DNA from: Siphonodentalium dalli
Taxonomy: Eukaryota > Mollusca > Scaphopoda > Gadilida > Siphonodentaliidae
DNA length: 64,000 bases
Direction of reading: 5' to 3'
Assembly (NCBI GenBank): GCA_032622095.1
Contig: CP136065.1
Location: 111,021,195 to 111,085,194, forward strand
This document shows, piece by piece, positions 24,729 through 36,590 of this stretch (position 1 is the first letter of the stretch; each line of letters starts with the position of its first letter). Under the pieces are notes generated by a model, which worked only from the letters and a program-made list of their open reading frames with translations, was not told the origin of the DNA and searched no databases. A program made the position numbers and the translations under genes.

Positions 24729-27700
24729 ATCTACTCTAGTAGCTCATGGTGGTTTTGTATGCACTTTTATGTCCAGAGCAAAACTCTTCATGAGTCCACT
24801 AATTGAAGGTACACGAACAATATTTGGTTGGTGACACATTTCCCATTGAGGGCGAAATGGGTCAAATGGCCACGCCCCTTTTTGCGCGAAGTACTACCAC
24901 CCGCCGTGACTATATCTCCAGAACCGTTGGACATAGGGTGTCATGTGACCAATCAAAATGTGCAGAATGGCCACATTATGGGGAGTCAGTAATACATTTT
25001 CATATCCAAACGTCAATGGTTTTGAAGATAATTGCCCAAAACCAAAAACAATCCATTTTTAAGGGCCCAATTTTGGGGTTCAGCACTTTTATCTCAAAGC
25101 TGAGCCCCCAATTAGACTTTTATTGATCTATATCCATCGGTACCACATATAGGTATAATTTCTGTACCATTATCGGATGGGATTGACCTTCAAGGAGCTC
25201 TTGACCCTGAAAATCCATATTATGGGGGGTCAGTAATATATTTTCATGTCCAAAAGTCAATGGTTTTTAAGATAATTGCCAAAAACCGATTTCAGCATGT
25301 TACGAACCACAATTATACAATACCACCAAGGCCACAGCATATGTATGACACTTTTTTAAAGAACTATCCGAATTATCTGATCGACTTAAGGGCACAATTG
25401 ACCACACACAATGGGATTAGCTGGAAATTGCTGCTGAGGATGTGTTGACCCTGACACACAACATGAGCTCTTCACGACTGAACATGCCTTGAACACTGGT
25501 GTGCTTTACCAAAAATGAGGTAACAATTGTGCTCTAATCAACAGAAATGTACAGATTGGAACAAAACATGTTTTCAAATTTTGTTATCAACATTTAACAG
25601 CTGGTCTGATTTAAGTGACCAAGCTATGAAACATGCTAAACACTTTTACTAAATGGAATGACCAGCTGTTTGCTTCAAGCATCAGCCACATGTTGCGATC
25701 CTAAAATGGGTATTGCATCTGGGCATAGTAAAAACATGTTGTAATCAGATGAGAGATGACCATATATTCCAGTATATATTTCTGAAGTAATCAATTCTTC
25801 CAAAAGGACACCTCATCTCACAAAAAGTTTTAGGAAATGATGGAATTAGTTTTGATTGGCCATGATAGTTGCAGCACTTGCAGGTTGGAGAAGATGAGGG
25901 TCTATAATTTCACTAACATAATTATTCATAATAGGTAATAGCCCTCATAACTTACCATTTTAAAGATATTTTCATTTTCAATACCACCCCAGGTTAAGTG
26001 GTCCTGCTAATTTTATATTATGCTGATGGGTACTGCTGGATTGCTATGATGTTTGTAGGTCAAAGCGATTCTGTTAAGTACCATCATTTTACCTAAAGTT
26101 GGTTATTTTTGCATTGTTTGGCTAATCCGAGCAATTTGTGCAAAAGTCAGTGTCTGTATGAAACATTCAAGAACATATATACTTCAAAATATTTAATGTG
26201 TACGCTGATGTTTGGTAAACAACAGGAATAAACATCTCAATTATGGTCAGTTTGTAAAAACCAGCACCCATTATTGAAATATTTCACAATATACATGTTT
26301 TTTAATGTGTTCTACACATAGTGGCTTATCCTCGATTTGTTCAGATCGTTTTGCTCTACCTGAATATCATAACAAATTTATTATCATCACCACTAAACTT
26401 GGGATGAATACTGCCAAATGAATATATTGTGGGCAGTGGAAAAATAATGGTTGAGTCTTTTCTAAATATAATTCTAGTAAAACCTACACAATACCGTATT
26501 GGTCTGATTAGACTCAGAGTCATGTTTATTTAGGAGTATAGACTTGAAGTCCACCAGTCTCATGAACATTAAATGGGCTCTGCACTAGTAACATATGGGC
26601 TCCTGGGACCCATTAATATTGACAAATGCAACACAAATGAAAAATACATAGTAACTTTCCTCAAACATAGATTATAACCTGACAATCATTGTTAGAATCA
26701 GTGTACATACGTATACGAAGGCATGGCCATAGCATGTTTTTGAAATACTGCAGAGTGCAGACCATAAATTCACTAGAATATACATGTAGTTACTGTATGT
26801 ATATCACACACATAAGGCGACTGACACACATACACGTACCTGCATGGTTCACAATATATATATATATATCTCCTGTGCCTATAACATCAAACCAAACGGT
26901 TTACAGTACTTTTACTGACAGTTTTGGAGTGGCACATATACATGCATAAAACATAAAAGTCAATTTAAAGGGACGAAATGAAAAATAAATTTGTGCAACT
27001 ATAATGGAGATCTATATTGCATTACAACATCCAGAAATCTACAAAATCTACAACAACCACAAATCTACAAAATCTACAAAAACATCTGACTATCATAGTC
27101 ATTGGTAATGTGCTCATTTTTCCTTGATAAGTTGAAACATGAGGGAGGATTGCATAGCATGGCTACCTACAGAATGCAGATTTGTATGTATTTATATCTG
27201 CATATCAACTGATGCTTGTATTTTTCTTCTAACTCTCTCTGAGCTCACAACGCAACATGATTGCATTCGAAATTTCAAGCCTATAAAGCTAGACACTTTA
27301 GAATCAAGCTTGCCAAATAAATTTCCATGAACCTCACATGAACTCACTCAGTTGAACACAAGGAACGATTGTCAAGTTGGAAAATATTCTGTATTTATGG
27401 AAGCCCTATATTTTTAATGTGTGGATTTATTATAACTGGACATGTATTTGTTAGTTTTGAACAGGACAATATATTTTAATATTACTGCAACTGCACCTTT
27501 CTTATGACTTATTTTCTTACAAACTCCCAAATTTGAACCAGAAACAATTTAGGGCAAATATACATCTACGTGTACGTATACATATATCAGGATATAAATA
27601 TAGGCAATCATGCCAGGCTAGCCATTATTTGTTCTAAAATAATGTACGTGTTAAGGAAATTGTAGAACCTTTATACAAAATGGTGATGCAGCCAACCAAA

Positions 27701-28626
27701 ATTGACGTGGGACTGATAAAGACACAACCTGCTCGACTACCGAATCATACTGATTGATCAAATTGTAGTAACTCAACATTTACTAAACCTACTTGTGGGC
27801 TGAGTATAATTCAATTCAACATTAGAATACCATAAAAACACCCTGTTCTCCCATAAGTTTAAAGAAAATAACACATTGAACTCATTTACAAGTATATTGC
27901 TAATGTGATATATGTCATTCCATTTATAACCATTTTGGCAGCCATCTCACATCAAAGGCCATGAAATCTAGATAACAAAAGATGAACTACATTCAAATTA
28001 TATCACCAGGTAACCTTTTTGTAGGAGTTTTAGGTTACTGATCAAATACCCCATAATTGATGATTTCCTCAACATCTTTGTTATTGGGAAAATGTCTGTT
28101 TTTCATTCTACGACCAATATATTCCATCCAAAAACCTTATTTTCAGGGTAAAGAGCTCCTTGAAGGTCAATCCCATCCGATAAAGGCACAGAAAATATCA
28201 GAAATGATACCTGTATATGGCACCGATGGATATAGGTCAATAAAATTCTAATTGGGGGCTCAGTTTTGAGATAAAAGTGCTGAACCCCAAAATTGGGCCC
28301 TTAAAAATGGATTGTTCTTGGTTTTTGGCAATTATCTTCAAAACCATTGACTTTTGGATATGAAAATGTATTACTGACCCCCCATAATGTGGCCATTTCG
28401 CACATTTTGATTGGTCACATGACACCCTATGTCTGGAGATATAGTCATGGCGGGTGGTAGTACTTCGCGCAAAAAGGGGCGTGGCCATTTGACCCATTTC
28501 GCCCTCAATGGGAAATGTGTCACCAACCAAATATTGTTCGTGTACCATCAATTAGTGGATTCATGAAGAGTTTTGCTCTGGACATAAAAGTACATACAAA
28601 ACCACCATGAGCTGCTAGAGTAATCA
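24729..28626. mobile_element. 3.9 kb element with ~450 bp terminal inverted repeats
   Basis: The left arm, about 24,729-25,213, is the reverse complement of about 28,160-28,626 with few changes. Both ends read TACTCTAGYAGCTCATGGTG inward, and both contain CCATTGAGGGCGAAATGGG, GACCAATCAAAATGTGC and GGGATTGACCTTCAAGGAGC. Both arms have a ~105-codon open frame that is a by-product of the duplicated sequence. The interior (25.2-28.1 kb) shows no transposase or other gene. ATC lies just outside each end and could be a 3-base target duplication. It could also be a simple inverted duplication. Confidence 0.7.
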
Positions 28627-28767
28627 TATGAATGTCTACCTCAAGATTACATGATTTATTGAGCCTATTTCACCTGTTATCATTACAATATCCAGCGGGT
28701 TTAACCCTTTAATGACGGGAGATGCGCTGGTGCTGCATTACATATCCTACGCCGGGTAGGGTTCTCT

Positions 28768-28850
28768 ATTCCGAAGGTTCATTGTTCATTATTCCGAAGG
28801 TTCATTATTCCGAAGGTTCGCTATTCTGAAGGTTTTCTGTTCTGGGCGTA
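28768..28850. repeat. ~17 bp minisatellite, inverted partner of 29,985-30,098
   Basis: ATTCCGAAGGTTC recurs four to five times with TATTC or ATT spacers. The unit reads in the opposite sense in the array at 29,985-30,098. Confidence 0.85.
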
Positions 28851-29984
28851 TTTAACCAGAAATGAATCAGAATTTGCACCCCACCACAAAAACTACACGA
28901 GGAATGAAAACTACTATTACGCTAGTATTCACTTATTGTACATGTATACACCCACGTCTAATTCCCAAATTGTCTCAGACGTCGGTTATTAATAGCAAAA
29001 AGACAGTATCAGTTTATCGTTTATTATGGAAAGTTGAAAACACGATGACTGAAATAAACTACAGGTAAGAGATATAGTTTTTCCGAACTGGCAATCTGTA
29101 TTTGAAAGAAACATCAACATTAAAGGCCCACTTAATTATCGAACCCCCAGATCACATATACAAAATATATGCCAATATATATACCATTGGAAATAGGAAG
29201 CTCTCTAACACTGTATTATCAGCTTATCCGGTGTAATAAACTGTGAACATGTTGTTTTTCTTGAGTTAACGACGTATTTTTTGTGCTTAACGTTCATCTG
29301 GTTTTGTTGCGCAAAGTGTATTATTTTCATTGGAGGGGAATAACTCTATATTTTAAAGATAGTGTTATTCCCCTTCAATTGAAAATACATTAGGTTGAAT
29401 TATGTTGCATTCTGGGAGCCATAACGGGGGGAATCATTTTATGATTTAAGCTGTTTTCTATTTGTCTATGGGCATCTTCGGATACAGACATTTCAACTGG
29501 TGATGAACTATAGTGTTTCAATCATATTTTATGGCACAGATTGTTATAAAAAAAATAGTCGGTGACTCGAAAATTAAGTGGGCCTTAAAATTCAAAACAA
29601 ATTCACAATTGCAGTTAGGTTAATCTCATACCCGTCTATTCAACGACATTCTGCTACGCAGTATTCATTAAGAGTTATAGCCCCACTGTTTTAATCCGCA
29701 TTTAGCTGGCGTATTCTTGCCTCTAAGATTATTGAGATATAACGTCATACGTGAAGACATTAAATTGTATGGAAACATAGCAAGTGTGTGGGCTGCCTGA
29801 CGTGAATATGTTTTGTGAAATAACGGCATACTTAATGTCAAGGAAACGCAGTGGGAAACCCGCGAAAAAAGAGTCACATTTATTGTTTCAATGTTTTATG
29901 TTATTTCCTTCATAAAAAGAGTCTTCGTGATAAAGAACCCTCTCAATACTTTAGAATATAGAATTAACCTTTATAATAAAAAAA
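28851..29984. other. Interval between inverted minisatellites; no gene
   Basis: Apart from a TTAA-flanked element at 29,120-29,588 I see nothing assignable. Confidence 0.45.
29120..29588. mobile_element. TTAA-flanked MITE, 469 bp
   Basis: The ends are TTAAAGGCCCACTTAATT and AATTAAGTGGGCCTTAA, an inverted repeat bordered by TTAA. TTAA duplication points to the piggyBac or Kolobok type; the interior is non-coding. Confidence 0.7.
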
Positions 29985-30098
29985 ATCTTCGGAATAGAGA
30001 ACCTTCGGAATAGTGAACCTTCGGAATAGTGAACCGTCGGAATAGTGAACCTTCGGAATAGTGAACCTTCGAAATAGCGAACCTTCGGAATAGAGACA
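29985..30098. repeat. ~17 bp minisatellite CTTCGGAATAGTGAAC
   Basis: About seven copies of CTTCGGAATAGTGAAC-type units lie in a row. They are the reverse complement of the units at 28,768-28,850, so the two arrays bracket about 1.1 kb as inverted arms. Confidence 0.9.
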
Positions 30099-30117
30099 TG
30101 TTCCCCCTACTCCAGTG

Positions 30118-30478
30118 AGTGCTCTCATATATGAGGCCCCCGCACCACCTCCCATGGAATACGGAATACCACTTAACACAGAGGGTGGAATACGGAATAC
30201 CAGTTAACAGCCATATGGAATACATAAAAATATATGAAAACTTCATTTTTTGGAAGGCCGGCGTACGAATACCGGTATTTTTTGAATACCGAATACCTCC
30301 TAACAATGGGGCTGGAATACGGCGTACCTCATAACAGGGCATGGAATACGGCGTACGAAAAAGGGGGTGGGGGCCTCATATATGCGGTCTCTCAGGGATC
30401 CTCGCATATATAAGAGAATGCACTGACTTACAAGGTCATGGTGAATATTGTTCGGTCAATGCATTCTCTCATATAAGT
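30118..30478. repeat. Nested inverted repeats around TGGAATACGG units
   Basis: CTCATATATGAGGCCCCCGC at 30,123 faces GGGGGCCTCATATATGCGG at 30,367. Between them TGGAATACGGMRTACC recurs five to six times. Just outside, TATATAAGAGAATGCACTGAC near 30,403 faces GTCAATGCATTCTCTCATAT near 30,456. The structure looks like a foldback element of unknown class. Confidence 0.65.
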
Positions 30479-31526
30479 TAGGGTCCTATGGGCGACACAT
30501 AACATTAAGAGAATACTTTGGAAAGGGTTCTCGCAAAATTTCAGTCATGTAATTAAATTTGTTCACGAAATGGGCTATCGAACGCCACATAAATCATGCC
30601 AATTTGATCGGAGGCTGGCCTTCACCTGCTGTGTTCGCTAACCATGTTAATGTGTTTCACATAACAGGAATGTCCAGCTCAAGATTACATGATTTAGTGA
30701 GCCAATTCACTATGAATCATTACAATTGAAAGTCATATAAACCATGCTATCTTGATATGAGACCCACCTTCATCTACTGTGAAATACATTGATGAACATG
30801 TATTCACTTCCAGTGTGATTTAGTCTTCACCAAGTGGGGTTAAAATTAGTTGCAGTGACAAAGTTTATACCTTTTCTAGTCCAGCCTTTTGGTTGAGACA
30901 ACTATGTGTTGCTTTAGTTTTAATCCAAATTGGGGTTGTCGGTCATAAACCAAAATGTTATGAAATTGTACAAGTCGAAAAAGGGCAATAACACAATATC
31001 ATGTCAACATTATTGGACTGAACCTTTCTTGAACTGGGCCTGTATATTTGGCTGATAAAGACACATACCAAGTTTGGTAGCTAGATTGGACATGGACACA
31101 TCATGGGCTAGGAAAAATAGATTAAATTTCAACGTTACCTTTAAATTACATAAATGTACAACTCTGTGGTACAATGGTGTGGAATATATACTAAATGTAT
31201 TGGATTATTGAGAAAATTTATCATTTTGGTTAGCCAGCATCTTGACTAACAATATTGCTGATAATAACAAAAAAGAACTAGAGGTCAGATTCCATGGAAT
31301 CAGATATACTTCCATGGTATCCCATCCCATCCGATGTGAGTGTTATGCGTATATGTGTGTTCCTCTTCATGCGAATGCATATTGGTGCCTTATGATCCGA
31401 TGGCGCACTTGCATTGACATTTCTAAATTCAATATATATTTTGGGACTTCTGTCTGTCTGTTTGTTTGTCTGTTCGCTATGACCGGGATAACTGCTGGAC
31501 GGATTTTGACAAAATTTGATAAATAT
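30479..31526. other. No recognised gene
   Basis: AT-rich sequence with short chance frames only. CTGTCTGTTTGTTTGTCTGT near 31,450 marks the start of a retroelement-like 3' sequence that leads into the next repeat. Confidence 0.45.
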
Positions 31527-31832
31527 GGGTACTTTTGTCCAGGGAGTGTTTTGGACGTGTCAAATCGTGACCCCGACCTGATCTTGACATTCAAAAAGGT
31601 CAATCCTATGTAAAATCGGATAAAACAGACCGATTTCAACGAAATTTGACACCTAGGGGTACTTTTGTCAGAGGAGTCTTTTCGGATTGTCAAATCGTGA
31701 CCTCGACCCGACATTGACCTTCAAAATGGTTAGTTCAAGGTCAAATCGGGTAAAACGAACGAATTTCCACGAAATTTGATACCTAGGGAAACTTTTGTCC
31801 GGGGAGTGTTTTGGACAGGTCAAATTGTGACA
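31527..31832. repeat. ~133 bp tandem repeat, two full units and a partial
   Basis: GGGTACTTTTGTCCAGGGAG, TTTTGGACGTGTCAAATCGTG, TGACCTTCAAAATGGT, AATCGGRTAAAAC and CGAAATTTGACACCTAGG occur in order. Units start near 31,527, 31,660 and 31,790. The style resembles the retroelement-like piece in the GH13 intron at 21.5-22.2 kb. Confidence 0.75.
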
Positions 31833-31839
31833 ATATGTT

Positions 31840-32640
31840 ACTTTTATAGTACAGCGGACATACCTATATAGTATATCGGCGAGCATGTTCGTGCATTTGC
31901 CTTGCTTCTTGACAAGTCCGTTTGAATTTGCGTCATGAAGAGAGGGTTTGAATTTGAATATTATATATCACCCGTTACAACGTTATACGCTACCAGGGTT
32001 AAACCGTCCAATCTATATCTTTAAAAAGCGTGCTAATCTTGCGTTTAGATGCTACTTATCACATCCACTCCTCGAAAAGTTTTTATCTCAATATCCGATT
32101 TTCGGAGTAATTTACCCCATGTGATCTTCGGTGGAATTTGCCAAATCTGAACCCACCCGACACAAACACTCCCTTGAGCAGGTTACGTTTATAGTAGAGC
32201 GGTCAAATTTTGTAGGCATACCTACAGTATACCGGCTTACATGTTCCAGCGTGAAACTCGCTCCTACATTAGCCCGTTTGGATTTGGGGCTAAAAATCGG
32301 ATAGTGATAGACTACATAAGTATACATATTTATGATATATAGCGCTGTCACGAGTAAACCGTTCCATCTGAAAATTAGAAAATCGCCCTCTGGATGCGCG
32401 TGAACACTAGCCACCAGATGTACTCGTCAAACAAATTTATCTGGATGTTTGAATTTTCCCCCTTTGCAATTTTCGTGGAATTTTCCTAAAGTCTCAACCC
32501 ACACTGACACGCATTCTCCGTTGGGCATGTTACATTTATAGTATAGCCGTCAAACTTCTGGGACGTACATAAAGTATGCCAACGTACATGCTAAGACATT
32601 ATCTTGTTCTTTAACCAGCCAGTTTGGATTTGGCGGGAAA
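31840..32640. repeat. ~343 bp degenerate tandem repeat, three units
   Basis: TTTATAGTAYAGCSGTC followed by an ACATACC-AGTATRCCGGC-ACATGTTC block occurs near 31,850, 32,190 and 32,532. Each is preceded by AACCCACCCGACAC-like sequence and followed by CCAGTTTGGATTTGGCG-like sequence. Divergence is high, so the array is old. Confidence 0.7.
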
Positions 32641-32831
32641 AATAGTTGCAATATTTCCGTACCCCGTAACGCGGAAAGTCCTGGGTAAATACATTTTTAA
32701 GCGGTATATTCGAGTCCGAAACTCTCGTCCAATTCGGAATATGCAATAACAAATTTGGAGCTCTGTACTTATAAAAAAACAAAAAAAAACAAACAAACCT
32801 TGGTTTATTCATCCTGGTGTCTAGTGTGTCC

Positions 32832-33327
32832 CTATTTATGGGCGGTAACTCCTCAGGGAAAGCGCGGACACAAGTTTTGATGCCCGTGGGCAGTAGGGCA
32901 TATCGAGGTGTGCATACGGTCCAATTTTCGATGCTCTGCTCCTTATAATTTCCGAGATAATAAAATCACATATTTTTATATAAAGGGAGATAACTCCGTG
33001 GGATAAACGCGGACAATATTCGTTATGAGCCAAAGGCATAAAACTCATTTACCCCAATATACTTACCAATCTTGAGTTTTCTAATCCTAATACTTTCAGA
33101 TATTAGGGAGTTGAAAAATAGTATAGTATAATAATAATGAAAAATAATCTAAAAAGGGCAATAACTCTGTTAAAAGATATTGGACCAACATGCGGATACC
33201 TTTATTTTTAGTAGACCTTGAATGCCTACAATCGCTAGAGATTTCACGTTCCTACTGCCATTAGTTTCTGAGTATTTCCAAATAAACGGAAAACGGCACC
33301 AGTACAAAAACAATATACTTCCTTGGT
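32832..33327. repeat. ~495 bp direct repeat, left copy
   Basis: Almost base-for-base identical to 35,143-35,630, 2.31 kb away in the same orientation. It contains GGCGGTAACTCCTCAGGGAA, GGGAGATAACTCCGTGGG and AAGGGCAATAACTC, phrases frequent in molluscan non-coding repeats. The ends lack TG...CA, so they are not obvious LTRs. Confidence 0.9.
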
Positions 33328-33805
33328 TACACCATGGAAGTATAATAATAGGGAAAATCACGAGTGGAAAGAATCGCAGTTTAGGGACGGAAAAATGAAG
33401 TATGGTGAGTATATGTTGTCCTAACATGTGTAGGTTGATCTCAAGTGTTTGGACGTGACCCCACCCCTGCCTCGAAATTGGGTGACGGGATTGGGAAAAC
33501 ATCAACCCTGGCACAAAATGCGAAGTTTGAGGGCCCGTAACTCCGTTAATTTCCAACGGATTTTAAAATTATTTTCAGTTTTGCGATCTGCCGCTGAATT
33601 AGATTGCATAATACAAATTTCATCTGATTCGGACCCGAATAACACTTTGGTTATTGGAAAGCATATGGGCCCAAATTCAAAATTGGAGGGCCAAAATCTC
33701 CGCCAATTTCACACGAATTTACGATTTGTTTTCAGCTTCGTGATCAACGTATATGGTAGATGTTATATTCCAAGTTTCATCTGATTCCGAGAAGAATTAA
33801 AAATT
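33328..33805. other. Single-copy-like lead-in to the 294 bp array
   Basis: Contains GAGGGCCCGTAACTCCG and AATTTCATCTGATTCGG, diverged echoes of the 294 bp unit. No gene is seen. Confidence 0.5.
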
Positions 33806-34905
33806 GGTACCACGGACCACCCTTCCCCAGACCCACAATACTGAACAGACACTAGCAAAATTTGGCCCACCGCGTGCCCTCTTCAGTCCGTACGTATTTT
33901 CGTATCAGATGACATCCTATGTTCGATATCTTCGGAGGAGATGTGTTATCAAGCGCATGGGCCCAAAATTGCAAAGTTTGAGGGCCCGCAATTCTTTCAG
34001 TTTTCGATGGATTTTCGAAATTCTTTCAGTTTCTATATCGGCTGATGTTGCAGATGTTATATTCCAAGTTTCATCTGATTCCGAGAAGAATTAAAAATTG
34101 GTACCACGGACCACCCCTCCCCAGACCCACAATACTGAACAGACACTAGCAAAATTTGGCCCACCGCGTGCCCTCTTCAGTCCGTACGCATTTTCGTATC
34201 AGATGACATCCTATGTTCGATATCTTCGGAGGAGATGTGTTATCAAGCGCATGGGCCCAAAATTGCAAAGTTTGAGGGCCCGCAATTCTTTCAGTTTTCG
34301 ATGGATTTTCGAAATTCTTTCAGTTTCTAGATCGGCTGATGTTGCAGATGTTATATTCCAAGTTTCATCTGATTCGGAGAAGAATTAAAAATAGGTACCA
34401 CGGACCACCCCTCCCCAGACCCACAATACTGAACAGACACTAGCAAAATTTGGCCCACCGCGTGCCCTCTTCAGTCCGTACGCATTTTCGTATCAGATGA
34501 CATCCTATGTTCGATATCTTCGGAGGAGATGTGTTATCAAGCGCATGGGCCCAAAATTGCAAAGTTTGAGGGCCCGCAATTCTTTCAGTTTTCGATGGAT
34601 TTTCGAAATTCTTTCAGTTTCTAGATCGGCTGATGTTGCAGATGTTATATTCCAAGTTTCATCTGATTCGGAGAGGAATTAAAAATAGGTACCACGGACC
34701 ACCCCTCCCCATACCCACAATAATGAACAGACACTGGCAAAATTTGGCCCACCGCGTGCACTCTTTCGTCCGCACACGTTGGCGTATCAGATGACATCCA
34801 AACTTCGACATCTTCGGAGGAGATGTGTTATCAAGCACAATGGGCCCAAATTGCAAACTTTGAGGGCCCGTAACTCTTGCATTTCTTCTCGGATTTCAAA
34901 AATCC
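33806..34905. repeat. 294 bp tandem array, three near-identical units plus a diverged fourth
   Basis: Units start at 33,806, 34,100 and 34,394 and differ at only a few bases. A fourth from about 34,688 is clearly more different and incomplete. Landmarks are GGTACCACGGACCACCC, ACAGACACTAGCAAAATTTG, TGACATCCTATGTTCGATAT and TTTGAGGGCCCGCAATTC. The ~96-codon frames in each unit repeat with it and have no known match. Confidence 0.95.
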
Positions 34906-35142
34906 TTTCCGGTGTGGGTTTGTTTTCGTGCAGGGAATCCACATACTTAAATAGATGAATGTCGATCAAAACTTTTTTTTCTCGAAAATTTTGCCCCCAC
35001 CCCAGCATCAAAATATATGTCCGACCCTATCCAATTTTGTTTCTCGGACTAAACTGACAACGATCAACACGACTGTGAAAACTAAATGCAGTTATCTGGA
35101 ATGCTACGAGAGTACAGCATAGTAAATCAAATAGAGGTTTGC

Positions 35143-35630
35143 CTATTTATGGGCGGTAACTCCTCAGGGAAAGCGCGGACACAAGTTTTGATGCCCGTGG
35201 GCAGTAGGGCATATCGAGGTGTGCATACGGTCCAATTTTCGATGCTCTGCTCCTTATAATTTCCGAGATAATAAAATCACATATTTTTATATAAAGGGAG
35301 ATAACTCCGTGGGATAAACGCGGACAATATTCGTTATGAGCCAAAGGCATAAAACTCATTTACCCCAATATACTTACCAATCTTGAGTTTTCTAATCCTA
35401 ATACTTTCAGATATTAGGGAGTTGAAAAATAGTATAGTATAATAATAATGAAAAATAATCGAAAAAGGGCAATAACTCTGTTAAAAGATATTGGACCAAC
35501 ATGCGGATACCTTTATTTTTAGTAGACCTTGAATGCCTACAATCGCTAGAGATTTCACGTTCCTACTGCCATTAGTTTCTGAGTATTTCCAAATAAACGG
35601 AAAACGGCACCAGTACAAAAACAATACGCT
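35143..35630. repeat. ~490 bp direct repeat, right copy
   Basis: Copy of 32,832-33,327. A T/G change near 35,461 and divergence after AAAACAATA set it apart. With the left copy it frames the 294 bp array. Confidence 0.9.
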
Positions 35631-36352
35631 TCCTGGCTACGATATATCGGATCTGACCTTACCCGGCCCGCCATATAGAGCGCGCAAACGCGCTGAGATC
35701 GGCGCTGTAGCTAATTACGCTCCAGATTCGGCGCGCGTATCGGAACGGTGTGCGACGAGAGCGCAGTGCTTATGAACGCATCGCTGTATGCGTGAGACTG
35801 TTCTTATTTCGGTCCTATCTGGTTGTTCTGTTGAGGACATGGTATGCACGGGCTATGCATTATTCCAATAAAGAGCGTTCATCGCAAGTTAATGGTAAAA
35901 TATATGTTCAAATAGGACGCCTGTTTTTTAAAATAATTTTTGACACAACACAATGCAAAATATATGTCTACCTTACTTTGGGCATCAATATAATACAGTA
36001 TGGTTATATTGAATCATATGTTCCCGACTGTTATGTGCTATTTTAACATTGCATGATGTTGTGTTGGCAAGGCAAATTTCGGAATAGTATTAGCTTGATG
36101 CCAATACATAGCATTGTATACAACCTACATGTACATCGTAACTATATTTATCACATAATTAACTCACAAAATCAGCTTCATAATTATTGGTAAGACACAC
36201 GTTTAATATTAGCGCATGCGATGACGTCACGCCGAAGATTTTCCACTAATTGATAGAGATTCTCATATTTACCCCAAAACTCCCACTTTATTTAACTAAA
36301 ATGCATAACAATAAAAAAAAACTAGGAGATATATAGTCAGGGGAATTTCGCA
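35631..36352. other. No recognised gene; contains one AATAAAGAGCGTT motif
   Basis: 35,640-35,790 is a short GC-rich patch with many CG dinucleotides. AATAAAGAGCGTTC lies at 35,867-35,880. The part near 36,040-36,130 is loosely repeated near 36,840-36,960. Confidence 0.4.
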
Positions 36353-36590
36353 CAATTGACCTCACCACCCCAAATACATATATAAGTCTTATATCGTGTC
36401 TTTTTTTAAAACATATTTTATTGTAATATAATATTACAAGAGGGATAGGGGCACAAATTTTAACAACTTACACTCACCCCTCTCCCATTAACATTTTAAC
36501 AAATACAACGTAGATGACGAAGATAACATATATACGGGATGACGTTTTGTGTGTTTCTAATTGCTGTCTTTGTGGTGGTGAGGTTAATTG
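36353..36590. mobile_element. 238 bp MITE
   Basis: Inverted ends CAATTGACCTCACCACC and GGTGGTGAGGTTAATTG bracket a non-coding interior. No target duplication is obvious. Confidence 0.6.

Noticed and set aside
24803-28551. Matching ~105-codon frames in both arms of the long inverted repeat
   Set aside because: They are the same DNA in two orientations; similarity is explained by the inverted repeat and no domain is recognisable.
33804-34682. Three identical 61-96 codon frames
   Set aside because: They are carried by the 294 bp tandem unit; composition and lack of any family argue against coding.
32836-35359. Identical 70-codon minus-strand frames at two places
   Set aside because: Part of the duplicated 0.49 kb repeat; no coding evidence.
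32832-35630. LTR retrotransposon interpretation of the direct repeats
   Set aside because: No TG...CA ends, primer site, gag or pol sequence between them; the interior is a tandem array.
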